From contig NZ_BAEO01000051.1 in assembly GCF_000314995.1 (NCBI RefSeq), forward strand, positions 1 to 64,000: DNA of 64,000 nt. The letters are read 5' to 3'. The number at the start of each line of letters is the position of its first letter. Position 1 is the stretch's first letter. The notes beneath the pieces were generated by a model, which saw only the letters and a list, made by a program, of their open reading frames with translations, had not been told where the DNA came from and did no database searches. The DNA is from Paraglaciecola arctica BSs20135. GTDB lineage: Bacteria > Pseudomonadota > Gammaproteobacteria > Enterobacterales > Alteromonadaceae. Below are positions 37,937-48,220 of the stretch, piece by piece. A program made the position numbers and the translations under genes.

Positions 37937-38107
37937 ATGAAACGTATAATTGGTGAAAGAAGGCAAGCATCGGGATTATACCCTGATGGACCAATGTTCA
38001 AGGAACGACGTAAAGCTTATTATCATGGAAAGTACAGTAAGAGAATGTTGTCTCTTTTGTTATTGGTTAGTTGCGTAGCCTTAATTATATTTAAGCAAGT
38101 CGCCTAA
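37937..38107 (+). CDS. Small tail-anchored membrane protein of unknown function
   Basis: The 56-residue frame starts MKRIIGERRQASGLYPDGPM, is strongly basic through residue 38, and ends in one membrane helix (MLSLLLLVSCVALIIF). GGGGTG precedes the ATG at 37937. A strong bidirectional terminator follows. The clean signals suggest a real gene, but I recognise no family. Confidence 0.55.
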   Translation: MKRIIGERRQASGLYPDGPMFKERRKAYYHGKYSKRMLSLLLLVSCVALIIFKQVA

Positions 38108-38122
38108 CTAATTAGCATATTG

Positions 38123-38172
38123 TAAAAACCGCTGGTTATTGTTTATTTTAAACAATAACCAGCGGTTTTTTG
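38123..38172. terminator. Strong bidirectional terminator
   Basis: AAACCGCTGGTTATTGTTT and its exact complement AAACAATAACCAGCGGTTT form a 19-base-pair stem with an ATTTT loop and T or A runs on both sides. It ends both the small membrane-protein gene and the LysR gene, which converge here. Confidence 0.92.
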
Positions 38173-38188
38173 TTTTAGAGATACCATA

Positions 38189-39043
38189 TCAATTCGATTG
38201 CACTAATCTTGACTGAATAAACTCTGCTAATTTACCGCTGGCTTGGGGATGTTGAGACGATCCAAAAAACAAACATATCTTTATCGAGCCTAAATCAGGC
38301 AGATGCTTATGCTGAATAATATCTAATTGTTTTGGGACACTACTCTTAGCCAACGCACTGATCCCTAAGCCCTGTTTAATGGCGGCTGTAATGCCACTTA
38401 GATCTGCATTGGTATAACTGATCCGCCACTGCTGAGTTTGCTGTTTTAGCTTATTGATTACTCGGCTTCTATATACACAGCCATCAGGTGCCAAAACTAA
38501 CGATAACATTGCTTGGGGGTTTGCTAAGCTACGATCGCCTACCCAAACTAACTCATCAATTAATAATTCTTGTCCGTTGATTTCAGTACCAGGGTCGACT
38601 AATGCCAAAACAAGATCAAAACCACTGAGATTCTCATCCTCAAGCAAGGATTTACTTAATGCTGAAGTGACTTCTAGAGATACATCAGGATATAACTTGC
38701 CAAATTCGCCAATAATACTAGGTAGTAAAGTGGTGGCAAATTCACTGGGGATCCCCAGCCGTAGTCTTCCTTTCAAAGAGGTTGGTTGAAATTGCCGAAA
38801 GATTCCATCGTTTAAGTCCAGCATAGTGAGTGCTGTTTTATATAAATTTACGCCATCTTGGTTAACTACCTGTCTTTGCCCTTTTTTTGCAAAAAGACGT
38901 TTCGACAATTGTTGCTCTAAACGTTTTATTTGTAAGCTTACTGCAGGTTGCGATAAACCAAGCTTTTCGCCTGCTTTTGCATAGCCACCTAAATCCACCA
39001 CAGTGACAAATGTGCGCAGGTTATCCAAAGAAAGTTGTTTCAT
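38189..39043 (-). CDS. LysR-family transcriptional regulator
   Basis: The 284-residue protein has an N-terminal winged HTH (LDNLRTFVTVVDLGGYAKAG then LGLSQPAVSLQIKRLEQQL) and a periplasmic-binding-like effector domain (GRLRLGIPSEFATTLLPSI). It diverges from gcvTHP across about 165 bases, so it may act on itself or on gcvT, although it does not look like GcvA. The effector is unknown. Confidence 0.88.
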   Translation of the reverse strand: MKQLSLDNLRTFVTVVDLGGYAKAGEKLGLSQPAVSLQIKRLEQQLSKRLFAKKGQRQVVNQDGVNLYKTALTMLDLNDGIFRQFQPTSLKGRLRLGIPSEFATTLLPSIIGEFGKLYPDVSLEVTSALSKSLLEDENLSGFDLVLALVDPGTEINGQELLIDELVWVGDRSLANPQAMLSLVLAPDGCVYRSRVINKLKQQTQQWRISYTNADLSGITAAIKQGLGISALAKSSVPKQLDIIQHKHLPDLGSIKICLFFGSSQHPQASGKLAEFIQSRLVQSN

Positions 39044-39210
39044 ATGATCTAATCAACATTGTTTTTAAAAAAGCCTCTTAAATAAGACTTTTAAATGATT
39101 ATTCGATTATTCATAAGAAATGTAAATGTAAAGATTAAATATTTCAATTTGTCGTGCTCCATTACTGTAACTATAATTCCCACATTATTTAACTACGGAT
39201 ACAGTATTTG

Positions 39211-40290
39211 ATGTCGAATAAAACGGTTTTACATGGCAAACACTTGGAAGCAGGGGCCAAAATGGTCGACTTCCATGGTTGGGAAATGCCCATCAATTAT
39301 GGTTCGCAAATAGAAGAACATCATGCCGTGCGTAAAGACGCAGGCATGTTCGATGTATCTCACATGACTATAGTGGACATTACAGGTAACGAAGCGCAGG
39401 CCTATTTACGTTTTTTACTGGCCAACGACGTAGTCAAATTGCAAGATAAAGGCAAAGCCTTATACAGCGGTATGTTAAATGAAGCTGGTGGCGTGGTGGA
39501 CGATCTTATCGTTTATTATTTCGACCAAACTAATTACCGTTTAGTGGTTAATTCTGCGACCCGTGAAAAAGATATGGACTGGCTAAATAAACAAGCCAAG
39601 GGTTTCGAAGTAACCATCACCGAGCGTCCAGAGTTCGCCATGATTGCTGTGCAGGGTCCTAATGCCAAAAGCAAAGCAGCAGAGTTATTTTCTGCCGCAC
39701 AAAAAGAAGCGGTAGCAGGCATGAAAGCTTTTTATGGTGTGCAAGCCGAAGACTTATTTATTGCGACCACTGGATACACAGGTGAAGCTGGCTACGAAAT
39801 TATGGTACCTATCGCTGAGGCTGCTAATTACTGGCAAAAATTGCTAGATGTAGGCGTGGCTCCTTGTGGTTTAGGTGCAAGAGATACCTTGCGCCTAGAA
39901 GCTGGCATGAACTTGTATAGCCAAGATATGGATGAGACTATTTCACCATTGGCCGCTAACATGGCTTGGACTATTAGCTGGGAACCCAGCGACAGAAACT
40001 TTGTTGGTCGCCAAGCACTAGAGCAACAAAAAGCCGCTGGCACTGATAAACTAGTAGGCTTAGTGATGACCGACAAAGGTGTTTTACGAGCCGGTCAAAA
40101 AGTACAAGTTACCGGCGGCGAAGGGATAATCACTTCTGGTACATTTTCACCTACTTTAGGTCATAGCATTGCTATGGCACGTGTACCTTCAACAGTTGGT
40201 GATAGCGCTGAAGTTGAAATGCGCAAAAAGTGGGTTACAGTAAAAGTGGTCAAACCCAGCTTTGTCCGAAATGGCAAAAGTGTCTTATAA
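39211..40290 (+). CDS. gcvT: Glycine cleavage system T protein (aminomethyltransferase)
   Basis: GcvT moves the one-carbon unit from the aminomethyl-lipoyl H protein to tetrahydrofolate, releasing ammonia. The 359-residue length fits. [20 protein letters not shown] and GMFDVSHM are the folate-site opening, and [21 protein letters not shown] is the conserved late segment. The ATG at 39211 was taken; the open frame includes a TTG one codon earlier. First gene of gcvT-gcvH-gcvP. No glycine riboswitch is seen upstream. Confidence 0.97.
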   Translation: MSNKTVLHGKHLEAGAKMVDFHGWEMPINYGSQIEEHHAVRKDAGMFDVSHMTIVDITGNEAQAYLRFLLANDVVKLQDKGKALYSGMLNEAGGVVDDLIVYYFDQTNYRLVVNSATREKDMDWLNKQAKGFEVTITERPEFAMIAVQGPNAKSKAAELFSAAQKEAVAGMKAFYGVQAEDLFIATTGYTGEAGYEIMVPIAEAANYWQKLLDVGVAPCGLGARDTLRLEAGMNLYSQDMDETISPLAANMAWTISWEPSDRNFVGRQALEQQKAAGTDKLVGLVMTDKGVLRAGQKVQVTGGEGIITSGTFSPTLGHSIAMARVPSTVGDSAEVEMRKKWVTVKVVKPSFVRNGKSVL

Positions 40291-40318
40291 GTTAACTAAA
40301 TAATTATTAGGAACCAAC

Positions 40319-40708
40319 ATGAGCAATACTCCAGCAGATTTACGTTACGCTTCCACTCACGAATGGGTACGCCCAGACGGTGACGGTGTGTTTACTATTG
40401 GTCTTAGTGACCATGCCCAGCAATTATTGGGTGATATGGTGTTTGTAGAGTTACCTGACGTAGGCGCTGAGGTAGGTACGGGCGACGATATCGCTGTTGC
40501 CGAATCAGTGAAAGCCGCATCTGATGTGTATGCACCTATCAGCGGTGAAATTGTAGCAGTAAACGAAGACTTAGGAGATACACCTGAGTTGGTTAACTCT
40601 GACCCATATGGTGACGGCTGGTTATTTAAGATAAAAGCGGAAGATCCTAGTGAAGTTGAAGGATTACTCGACTCTGCAGCATACGAAGGCACCATCGAAG
40701 ACGAATAA
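40319..40708 (+). CDS. gcvH: Glycine cleavage system H protein
   Basis: GcvH is the lipoylated carrier that shuttles the aminomethyl group between GcvP, GcvT and the lipoamide dehydrogenase. The 129-residue protein has the lipoylation site in [16 protein letters not shown] with the modified Lys near residue 65, and [14 protein letters not shown] at the start. GGAA lies before the ATG and 28 bases separate it from gcvT. Confidence 0.97.
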   Translation: MSNTPADLRYASTHEWVRPDGDGVFTIGLSDHAQQLLGDMVFVELPDVGAEVGTGDDIAVAESVKAASDVYAPISGEIVAVNEDLGDTPELVNSDPYGDGWLFKIKAEDPSEVEGLLDSAAYEGTIEDE

Positions 40709-40720
40709 GTACACTCAAAA

Positions 40721-40740
40721 TAAGGGCTGCAGAGCCCTTA
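40721..40740 (+). other. Hairpin between gcvH and gcvP
   Basis: TAAGGGCT GCAG AGCCCTTA is a perfect 8-bp stem with only a weak T run after it. It could attenuate or process the transcript between gcvH and gcvP. A second hairpin-like pair (AAGAGTGAG and ACTCTTT) lies at about 40768-40803. Confidence 0.5.
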
Positions 40741-40829
40741 GGTCTTATTTAAATATTATTCTCGTAAAAGAGTGAGCACTGGTTCAACGGTTCTTACTCT
40801 TTACTCACATCAGGAATTTGTAGTCAGCT

Positions 40830-43742
40830 ATGTCATTATCTCATTTTTCATTATCAGAACTTGAACAAAAGCAGGATTTTGTTCGTCGTCATATTGGTCC
40901 CAGTGAAGCAGAAATGGCAGACATGCTTACTGCAATTGGTGCCACATCCCTTGATGATTTAATGCAACAAACTGTGCCCGAGAGCATACGTTTAGCCCAA
41001 CCTTTAAAAGTAGGTGAAGCGCAAACCGAAGCCGATGCCTTGGCTTATTTAAAAACCGTTGCCAGCAAAAATAAAGTGATGCGTTCTTTTATTGGTATGG
41101 GTTATTACGACACACTTACTCCTAATGTGATTTTACGTAACGTACTAGAAAACCCAGGTTGGTATACAGCCTACACGCCTTATCAACCAGAGATTGCCCA
41201 AGGCCGACTCGAAGCCTTACTTAATTTCCAGCAAGTCACCATAGACCTAACTGGTATGGAATTAGCTTCAGCATCATTGTTAGATGAAGCCACTGCCGCA
41301 GCTGAAGCTATGGGGCTGGCTAAACGTATTTCTAAAAACCGCAAAGCGAATACCTTTTTTGTTGCAGACGACGTACATCCACAAACCTTAGACGTAGTGC
41401 AAACCCGCGCCGATATGTTTGGTTTTGATATTGTGGTAGGTAAAGCCGCTGAGGCCAGTCAACACGATGTGTTTGGCGCGTTATTACAATACCCAGGTAG
41501 CACAGGTGCAGTAACCGATATCGCAGATATCATTGCCGCGGTACAAGCCAATAAAGGCATAGTGGCGGTAGCGGCTGATTTACTCAGTTTAGTGTTACTC
41601 AAATCACCTGGCGAAATGGGTGCAGATGTAGTACTTGGTAGCGCGCAACGTTTTGGTGTACCTATGGGGTACGGCGGCCCTCATGCCGCATTTTTTGCAA
41701 CTCGTGATGCATACAAACGTTCATTACCAGGACGTATTATTGGTGTGTCCAAAGATACCCGTGGTAAACCTGCATTGCGTATGGCGTTGCAAACCCGCGA
41801 ACAACATATTCGCCGTGAAAAAGCCAACTCAAACATTTGTACAGCACAAGTATTGCTGGCCAATATGGCCTCGTTCTATGCTGTGTACCATGGTCCAGAG
41901 GGCTTAAAAACCATCGCTTCACGGATACATCGTTTTGCCGATATTTTGGCATCAGGGCTGGTTAAAGCTGGATTTGAATTAGTTAACGATACTTGGTTCG
42001 ATACCTTAGCCATTAAAGTGGGCAGCAAAAAAGAAGCAATAATAACGGCCGCATTGGCGAATAAGCTAAACCTACGTACCGATATTGATGGTGTGTTATG
42101 TATTAGCTTAGACGAAACCACTTCGCGTGATGATCTCCAAGCTTTATACCAAGCCTTTGTTGGCGCCAACGTAGAGTTAGATATTAAAGCCTTTGACCAA
42201 GTGATGGTTGAAAACGGCAGTGCTTCTATTCCTGAAGATCTTATCCGTACGACTGATTTTTTAACCCACCCAGTATTTAACAGTTATCATTCTGAAACTG
42301 AAATGCTGCGATATATCAAATCACTAGAAGACAAAGACTTAGCCTTAAATCATTCAATGATTTCGTTAGGCTCTTGCACCATGAAACTCAACGCCACAGC
42401 AGAAATGCTGCCTATAACATGGCCTGAGTTTGGTCAACTACATCCGTTTTCACCTTTAGATCAAGCCCAAGGTTACAAACAAATGCTTGATGAGCTGAGC
42501 GAATGGTTAATCGACATTACCGGTTACGATGCTCTATCTATGCAGCCCAACTCAGGCGCACAAGGTGAATATGCAGGATTGATCACCATTCAAAAATATC
42601 ACGAAAGTAGGGGAGAAGGGCACCGTAATGTTTGCCTAATTCCAAGCTCTGCTCACGGTACTAACCCAGCGTCAGCGCAAATGGTTAGCATGAAAGTAGT
42701 AGTGGTAAATTGCGATAAAAAAGGCAATGTGGATGTAGCCGACTTACGCAAAAAAGCCGAAGAAGTGGCCGACAACTTAGCTTGCGCCATGATCACCTAC
42801 CCATCTACCCATGGTGTATACGAAGAGACCATCAAAGAAATGTGCGACATAGTGCATGAATTTGGCGGTCAAGTGTACATGGACGGCGCCAACATGAACG
42901 CCCAAGTAGGTGTCACATCACCAGGTCATATTGGCTCAGATGTATCTCACTTAAACTTACACAAAACCTTCTGTATTCCACACGGTGGCGGTGGCCCAGG
43001 TATGGGACCCATAGGTGTAAAAGCCCACTTAGCGCCATTTTTACCCAACCATAAAGTGGTAGGTGTAGAAAACGCCGGTGACACTCAAGTGCGCGAACAT
43101 GGCGCTGTATCAGCAGCACCTTGGGGCAGTGCCTCAATTTTGCCAATCAGCTACATGTACATCAAAATGATGGGTAGCGAAGGGCTTAAAAAAGCGACGC
43201 AAGTCGCCATACTTAACGCTAACTATGTGGCAGAAAAACTCTCTGCACATTACCCAGTGTTATATCGTGGCCGTAACAACCGTGTTGCTCACGAATGTAT
43301 TATTGATTTACGTCAACTAAAAGAAAGCTCAGGTGTCACCGAAGTCGACATAGCAAAACGCCTTAACGACTATGGTTTCCACGCACCAACTATGAGTTTC
43401 CCTGTTGCTGGCACATTTATGATTGAACCCACAGAATCAGAAGCCAAAGCCGAACTCGACCGTTTTATTGCCGCCATGGCGTCTATTCGCGGCGAAATCG
43501 CCAAAGTGGAATCAGGTGAGTGGGATGGCACAGACAACCCACTTCATAATGCACCCCACACACTTGACGATATTTGCGATAGTGAGTGGAACCGTAGCTA
43601 TGACAGAAAGCTTGCTGCTTATCCAGTGGCAGCAGTGGCTAGGAATAAGTTTTGGCCAACGGTTAATCGGATTGATGATGTGTTTGGGGATAGGAATTTA
43701 TTTTGTGAATGTCCGAGTATTGAGAGTTATATTGAGGAATAG
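40830..43742 (+). CDS. gcvP: Glycine dehydrogenase (decarboxylating), P protein
   Basis: GcvP is the PLP enzyme that decarboxylates glycine and passes the aminomethyl group to GcvH. The 970-residue protein is the long single-chain form. [20 protein letters not shown] carries the PLP Lys near residue 709, with [12 protein letters not shown] near the start and [12 protein letters not shown] in the second half. It is the last gene of the operon and the last core gene on this side. The DNA to its right is accessory. Confidence 0.97.
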   Translation: MSLSHFSLSELEQKQDFVRRHIGPSEAEMADMLTAIGATSLDDLMQQTVPESIRLAQPLKVGEAQTEADALAYLKTVASKNKVMRSFIGMGYYDTLTPNVILRNVLENPGWYTAYTPYQPEIAQGRLEALLNFQQVTIDLTGMELASASLLDEATAAAEAMGLAKRISKNRKANTFFVADDVHPQTLDVVQTRADMFGFDIVVGKAAEASQHDVFGALLQYPGSTGAVTDIADIIAAVQANKGIVAVAADLLSLVLLKSPGEMGADVVLGSAQRFGVPMGYGGPHAAFFATRDAYKRSLPGRIIGVSKDTRGKPALRMALQTREQHIRREKANSNICTAQVLLANMASFYAVYHGPEGLKTIASRIHRFADILASGLVKAGFELVNDTWFDTLAIKVGSKKEAIITAALANKLNLRTDIDGVLCISLDETTSRDDLQALYQAFVGANVELDIKAFDQVMVENGSASIPEDLIRTTDFLTHPVFNSYHSETEMLRYIKSLEDKDLALNHSMISLGSCTMKLNATAEMLPITWPEFGQLHPFSPLDQAQGYKQMLDELSEWLIDITGYDALSMQPNSGAQGEYAGLITIQKYHESRGEGHRNVCLIPSSAHGTNPASAQMVSMKVVVVNCDKKGNVDVADLRKKAEEVADNLACAMITYPSTHGVYEETIKEMCDIVHEFGGQVYMDGANMNAQVGVTSPGHIGSDVSHLNLHKTFCIPHGGGGPGMGPIGVKAHLAPFLPNHKVVGVENAGDTQVREHGAVSAAPWGSASILPISYMYIKMMGSEGLKKATQVAILNANYVAEKLSAHYPVLYRGRNNRVAHECIIDLRQLKESSGVTEVDIAKRLNDYGFHAPTMSFPVAGTFMIEPTESEAKAELDRFIAAMASIRGEIAKVESGEWDGTDNPLHNAPHTLDDICDSEWNRSYDRKLAAYPVAAVARNKFWPTVNRIDDVFGDRNLFCECPSIESYIEE

Positions 43743-43758
43743 TTTCTGTGTAAATTTT

Positions 43759-43838
43759 CTAAGTTCCCCGTTGAGACCCTTCGGAGACCTTATTTTACAA
43801 GCACTAATTTATCCATAAAAAATAACTAAGTTCCCCGT
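43759..43838. repeat. Direct repeat downstream of gcvP
   Basis: CTAAGTTCCCCGT occurs at 43759-43771 and again at 43826-43838, the copies being 67 bases apart. This is the junction between core and accessory DNA, so the repeats may mark a mobile-element end or an insertion scar. No other copy was found by eye. Confidence 0.45.
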
Positions 43839-43964
43839 CATCATATGTTCCCAACTATCAGAAAAATAGCTTATTCGTACCCTAATATTAAAATGGTTAA
43901 GCTCCCTTACAATCAAATTAGTAGGCAAAGAACACTGTGGTGTTATCGCAATTCAACCAACAAC

Positions 43965-46379
43965 TTAATTCTCTTTAGTCTGTTCAGTCGTTTTACGTTC
44001 AGTAATATTTGCAGGCTTTTCATAAAAAGACTTTAGCACCTCAAGCACATGCTCAGGTATGTCATCGACGCCCACTGGCAATGTAACCGATATCGATTGA
44101 TTATCATCCGCGATTAGTTTAATCACTGTTTCAGACTCAACGCTACTAACCTTCTTTTTAACCTCTTCAATTATGAGGGTAGCTATAGCATTTTTACTCA
44201 TTGCAGTGCTTATAACTTTTCCCCCTTCTTCGATGATAAAAATTACAGGCCCTTTAGCTTCAGTTATATTAGTTCGTATCGTCATTGTATTTCCGGATAC
44301 CGAAACACTTTGAACCTCTACGCCTTCGAAAACTGATTTTATCTTTCCCTTTATATCAGCTTCGTCTTTACCTTTCAGTGAAGAAAGATTTTTTCCTATC
44401 AACACAAAGTCTTGTAAATGATCTTCTATCTTCTTTTCTTCGTTTCGTTTGAGTGTTACTGATGACGGAAAAATATGAGAGAACTCAACTAACTTAGTTT
44501 CAGTCTTTTCTGCCTGCCTGTGAGGAAGTCTGGTAAATTGAATATCACCGAATAGTTTGCTATTAAGTTCTTCACACTTACGCTTTATAAAATTATTCGA
44601 AACGTCATCACCGTAATCTTTTACACATTCCTCTTTAAGTACTCTTTGGAGATTGAACAACTCTTCCGTTGTTAATTGTTCCTTAGAATTAAGTAGCCAA
44701 GGTGAGCGACTAGAAGATTTCCACCGGGTTGTGGGAGTTACATAAATTAATGGTTCAAGCAGACAATAATCATCTGTAACATCATTTTTGTCGCAATCTT
44801 TCGCCACTTTAAGTTCATCAAATTGCTTTTCCCCAATAGTGTCGAATCTTAGGAGTATCGGAAACGTCTGTTGCTGAAGAAGCATACTCGGATCACTATC
44901 ATCCCAAGTGGCAGCGAAAAATTCAGGCTGAATTTCCAAACCTACTAACTTACCTGTCGAAAATACGCTGACGTTATTGTCCACGCTCCGGGAGCCAAAC
45001 TCTTTCCTTCGCTGCTTAGAAAAGTCAGCAAATGCTTCGGCTGATTCCTTCATTCCGGCATTTTGTAAAGAAGCGGCCAGCATCAATGAAAGGTTAATTT
45101 GGCTTATTTGCTTATTTTGTAACTCTTGGGTTTGCGCGTAGGTAACAGGGGATATAGCAGTAGTATTTATATCGTATTCATCTAATAATAAGTCTTCGAA
45201 GCTTTTAATTGCGTGTTTAGCCTTTGCCTTTTTAACAATATCCTTATACCTCTTCTCACACTTCTCATCTCTGACCAAAGAAAGTTGCTTAATCTCTTTA
45301 TTAGTATCGGTATCATATTCACAAGCATCAATATAGTTAGCTCTAATCAGATTTTTCAACTCGTCATCAACGCTCTGGTCTTCTATGTATTTTCGTACTG
45401 TAGCTTTTGATGCTTGATCCAATAAAACAGTAGGATTTAGGTTGACTACTGCATGGTAACCTTCTTTTGTTCGCCAACCGGGATTCACTGAGATCATTGA
45501 AACACCAAAGTAAGCATTTTTTTCATCATTGCTGGAAATTGTGGTTAACATGTCAGCCAAAAACTTGTTGGTTGCAGCTTGGGGAAGAGCATTGTAATCA
45601 GGCAGAGAAAGACTGTCTTTAAGATTGCTATTACTTAAGGAGAAACCTTCGCCATTTAAATCAGTTTTGCCTACAAAAGGAGTTGTTTGTAGTCGGTTAA
45701 GTGCGGGAACATTGTTTTCAGGTAATGTCGGAAAATCGGGAAGTTGCGACACGGTTGCCAGTTCTTTCAGTTCTAACTGGTAATCATTTAGACAATCTTT
45801 ACGTCTGTTCACTGCCGCATTATTTAAAGTTATTGCGTCTGAGACAGATATGTCGCCTGTTACACGATCATCCTCACCATCTGCTATCGCTGTACACGTT
45901 GTAAAATTCTCTTTTGCTGCTTTGGCCAAGCTATCAACAATATTTTTTTTGGCATCTTGAACCGTTTTCTTTTCTTCATCTGTAAGTTGTTTTCCCGTCT
46001 CTATTTTTGCAACCGCATTTTCGTAATTTGAAAACTGATTCTCATATAAGGCTTTAGTGGTTGCGTCGGCTTGAGTTGAAGCAGCTAAGAGAAATGAGAA
46101 TACTGTTTTTGTATGTTGCAGAATTCCAGCGTTCACTTCATCTTTGGCACCTTGATAGTATTGTTGAGACGTCTTATCTATCTTAAATTCGTATTCGTCT
46201 GCGGGAATACTAATTATTGGTGGCGAAGCCGTCACAGACCCCCATTCGTCAAGCACTTCATCAGCTATTTGAATAGCAGGTAGCTTTGTTGAACGAGCGA
46301 TATGTGTAGTGCAGCCATTGAGAATAATCACCAATGAGATTGGAAGAATATAAATATTGTTGATAAGACGATGTGACAT
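43965..46379 (-). CDS. Large lipoprotein of unknown function
   Basis: The 804-residue protein opens with a lipoprotein signal (YILPISLVIILNGCTTH), so it should be anchored in the outer or inner membrane facing the periplasm. The body has long helical, Lys- and Glu-rich stretches and later beta-rich segments (EIQPEFFAATWDDSDPS, IYVTPTTRWKSSSRSPW). I recognise no catalytic motif or family. It is a single gene on AT-rich DNA, directly after gcvP and on the cargo side of the Tn7-like operon, so it may be transposon cargo. Confidence 0.7.
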   Translation of the reverse strand: MSHRLINNIYILPISLVIILNGCTTHIARSTKLPAIQIADEVLDEWGSVTASPPIISIPADEYEFKIDKTSQQYYQGAKDEVNAGILQHTKTVFSFLLAASTQADATTKALYENQFSNYENAVAKIETGKQLTDEEKKTVQDAKKNIVDSLAKAAKENFTTCTAIADGEDDRVTGDISVSDAITLNNAAVNRRKDCLNDYQLELKELATVSQLPDFPTLPENNVPALNRLQTTPFVGKTDLNGEGFSLSNSNLKDSLSLPDYNALPQAATNKFLADMLTTISSNDEKNAYFGVSMISVNPGWRTKEGYHAVVNLNPTVLLDQASKATVRKYIEDQSVDDELKNLIRANYIDACEYDTDTNKEIKQLSLVRDEKCEKRYKDIVKKAKAKHAIKSFEDLLLDEYDINTTAISPVTYAQTQELQNKQISQINLSLMLAASLQNAGMKESAEAFADFSKQRRKEFGSRSVDNNVSVFSTGKLVGLEIQPEFFAATWDDSDPSMLLQQQTFPILLRFDTIGEKQFDELKVAKDCDKNDVTDDYCLLEPLIYVTPTTRWKSSSRSPWLLNSKEQLTTEELFNLQRVLKEECVKDYGDDVSNNFIKRKCEELNSKLFGDIQFTRLPHRQAEKTETKLVEFSHIFPSSVTLKRNEEKKIEDHLQDFVLIGKNLSSLKGKDEADIKGKIKSVFEGVEVQSVSVSGNTMTIRTNITEAKGPVIFIIEEGGKVISTAMSKNAIATLIIEEVKKKVSSVESETVIKLIADDNQSISVTLPVGVDDIPEHVLEVLKSFYEKPANITERKTTEQTKEN

Positions 46380-46573
46380 GCTTAATTCCTTTTAAAATTA
46401 TTTTATTCCATGACGTTACCTCTATAACTTATGTGCGAACAACATTTGAATTTGCTTAAAGTCCTAATAGAACTAGCTTGAGACTTAATTCTACAAATAG
46501 GACAAATTCAAACAGCACATTAAAGTCAGAAATATTTTAGATTTATATTTTTAATTATTATAAAAAATATAGT

Positions 46574-46619
46574 CCAAATTAAAAATTTGGCTAAGCAAAA
46601 AAGCACATATTGCTTTTTT
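46574..46619 (-). terminator. Terminator at the end of the Tn7-like operon
   Basis: AAAAAAGCA, a short CATAT loop and TGCTTTTTT form a bidirectional hairpin just past the last operon gene. A second inverted repeat (CCAAATT AAA AATTTGG, 46574-46590) follows in the direction of transcription. Confidence 0.8.
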
Positions 46620-46626
46620 ACCATTT

Positions 46627-46836
46627 TCAATCACTACTTTTTTCGATGAGTTTAATATCAAAATTACCCAACAAAAACTGCATCGTTTGAATCTCAGTCA
46701 TTTCTTCAGCAAGTTTTTGTCCAAGCTGTGCCCAGTGTTCAATTACCTGTTCGGGTGTTTTCGGCAGTCTTTCCAAGTATGCATTAGCCTCTGTAATCAG
46801 ATCATCTGATAGTTCTATGGTTTGTTTATCGGTCAT
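46627..46836 (-). CDS. ParD-like antitoxin, last gene of the tns operon
   Basis: The 69-residue protein (MTDKQTIELSDDLITEANAY, then HWAQLGQKLAEEM) resembles the ParD-like antitoxin family with a ribbon-helix-helix start. The ATG at 46836 follows AGGAG, and the gene is 10 bases after the tnsD-like gene. No toxin gene is next to it, so it may be a solitary regulator, for example of the tns operon, or a stabilisation remnant. Confidence 0.65.
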   Translation of the reverse strand: MTDKQTIELSDDLITEANAYLERLPKTPEQVIEHWAQLGQKLAEEMTEIQTMQFLLGNFDIKLIEKSSD

Positions 46837-46846
46837 GTCATAACTC

Positions 46847-48220
46847 CTATTTTTTGCTGTAATTCTGTGCTGGCGGTAGTGTTTGATACAGCCATTCATT
46901 GTCATGCTTATAAAGCCATGTGTAATCGGCGTAATGTAAATTCTTCAGTTCTTTTCGCGTAATATTGGTGTGCTCATCTATCGCTTTAAGTATGCATTGT
47001 CTGGCTAGTTTACCCCGCTCTTCCATGCGTATACTTTTTCGTTTTTCACTCAATCCGTGAACACTCTGGATAAGTTGCTCAACAGCTCCTACAGACACGC
47101 CCTCTCGTTTGGCGATGATTGCTCTGTGTAATCCAACATGAGCGCTTTGTAGTATTCGAGCTTCTATGTCAGCGGTAATAAACTGAGTACGCCTCTGAAA
47201 GCCTATGCTTTTTTGACTCGCAATACTCTTTACAAAATTGACGCTGCGTTTAAGTCGTCTAGCAATCTCACGCAATGAATACGCCCTTTTATTCAGCAAC
47301 TTGATACAGCGCTCACGATCTACTTGCAATTTACCCGTCTCAACATTTCGTGGCTCATCGATACGTCTATTCTTATTGCGCATTTGGTTAAGCACATAAC
47401 ATAGAAAGATGAATTTTAACGGATGGCAGCTATGGTTGCTTTTGTGCAGCAAATTATGAATGACGCTTTCAGAAAGAAGTTGAAAACCGAACATTGATTC
47501 TGATATCTCGTTTGCTTGTGGGAGCAGTAAAGTCATGTCCACACTTTGACCTTTAAGAAGGTTTTTCAATCGAACAAGCTCTACTGGACCACCCCAATAA
47601 TCCTCTCGACAGTCGTAAGAAACAAATTGATAATCATGACTGTAGCGCAGGATCAAATCAGTGAGTCTCACTGCGTGTTTTGATGCAATTGTTCTGGGGG
47701 CATTATCTGATTGTGGAGGAAGATAAAATTTACGACTCGATGTGTTCAAATAACGCAAATTTATTGCGTGTACAGGACAACTTATCACACCATGCATTTG
47801 ATGGCTCAAATGCCAGAATGCGAGACCAAATGTAAGCCTATCTTGTTCAATACACTCTGGACAATACCAACTACCTCCAAGCTGTTTCATTGCAGACTGC
47901 GCAACAGTAGAAATATTTGCAAGGCTATGCCCTGAGTTCGAAAGCATGGTTTGTTTTAGTAAATCTGGGCTAGAGACAAAGCCAGCGAATAACGGAAAAA
48001 AGGTGTGATTGTGAAGGAGGTGATTTGTTAAATGGCCTGTAGACTCTGCAAGATGCTGTAACCCAACGGGCAACCGTTGATCAATATTAATTGGGGCCTT
48101 CCTAAACCATCGTTGCGCAGTAGCTCTATGGTTAGTTTCTACTCGATACAAATGCAAACGCGCCACGTAAGAATATACAGTTTCATCATTGTATATTGGT
48201 GGCGCGTAAGCAGATGTCAT
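46847..48220 (-). CDS. tnsD: TnsD-like target-selection protein (TniQ family)
   Basis: The 457-residue protein has an N-terminal TniQ domain with a zinc-finger pattern (WYCPECIEQDRLTFGLAFWH then CPVH). Its C-terminal half has helix-turn-helix segments (LREIARRLKRSVNFVKSIA and the HADYTWLYKHDNEWL-like end, here NLHYADYTWLYKHDNEWL) that match TnsD. TnsD proteins bind a specific attachment sequence and recruit TnsC. Its start overlaps the TniQ stop by four bases (ATGA). Its target site in this genome cannot be named. Confidence 0.85.
   Translation of the reverse strand: MTSAYAPPIYNDETVYSYVARLHLYRVETNHRATAQRWFRKAPINIDQRLPVGLQHLAESTGHLTNHLLHNHTFFPLFAGFVSSPDLLKQTMLSNSGHSLANISTVAQSAMKQLGGSWYCPECIEQDRLTFGLAFWHLSHQMHGVISCPVHAINLRYLNTSSRKFYLPPQSDNAPRTIASKHAVRLTDLILRYSHDYQFVSYDCREDYWGGPVELVRLKNLLKGQSVDMTLLLPQANEISESMFGFQLLSESVIHNLLHKSNHSCHPLKFIFLCYVLNQMRNKNRRIDEPRNVETGKLQVDRERCIKLLNKRAYSLREIARRLKRSVNFVKSIASQKSIGFQRRTQFITADIEARILQSAHVGLHRAIIAKREGVSVGAVEQLIQSVHGLSEKRKSIRMEERGKLARQCILKAIDEHTNITRKELKNLHYADYTWLYKHDNEWLYQTLPPAQNYSKK

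Noticed and set aside
39044-39210. Possible glycine riboswitch before gcvT
   Set aside because: The spacer is AT-rich and short and shows none of the paired conserved glycine aptamer motifs.
43423-43818. 131-codon plus-strand frame over the gcvP end
   Set aside because: It overlaps the well-supported gcvP C-terminus in another frame and has no ribosome site or family-like sequence.
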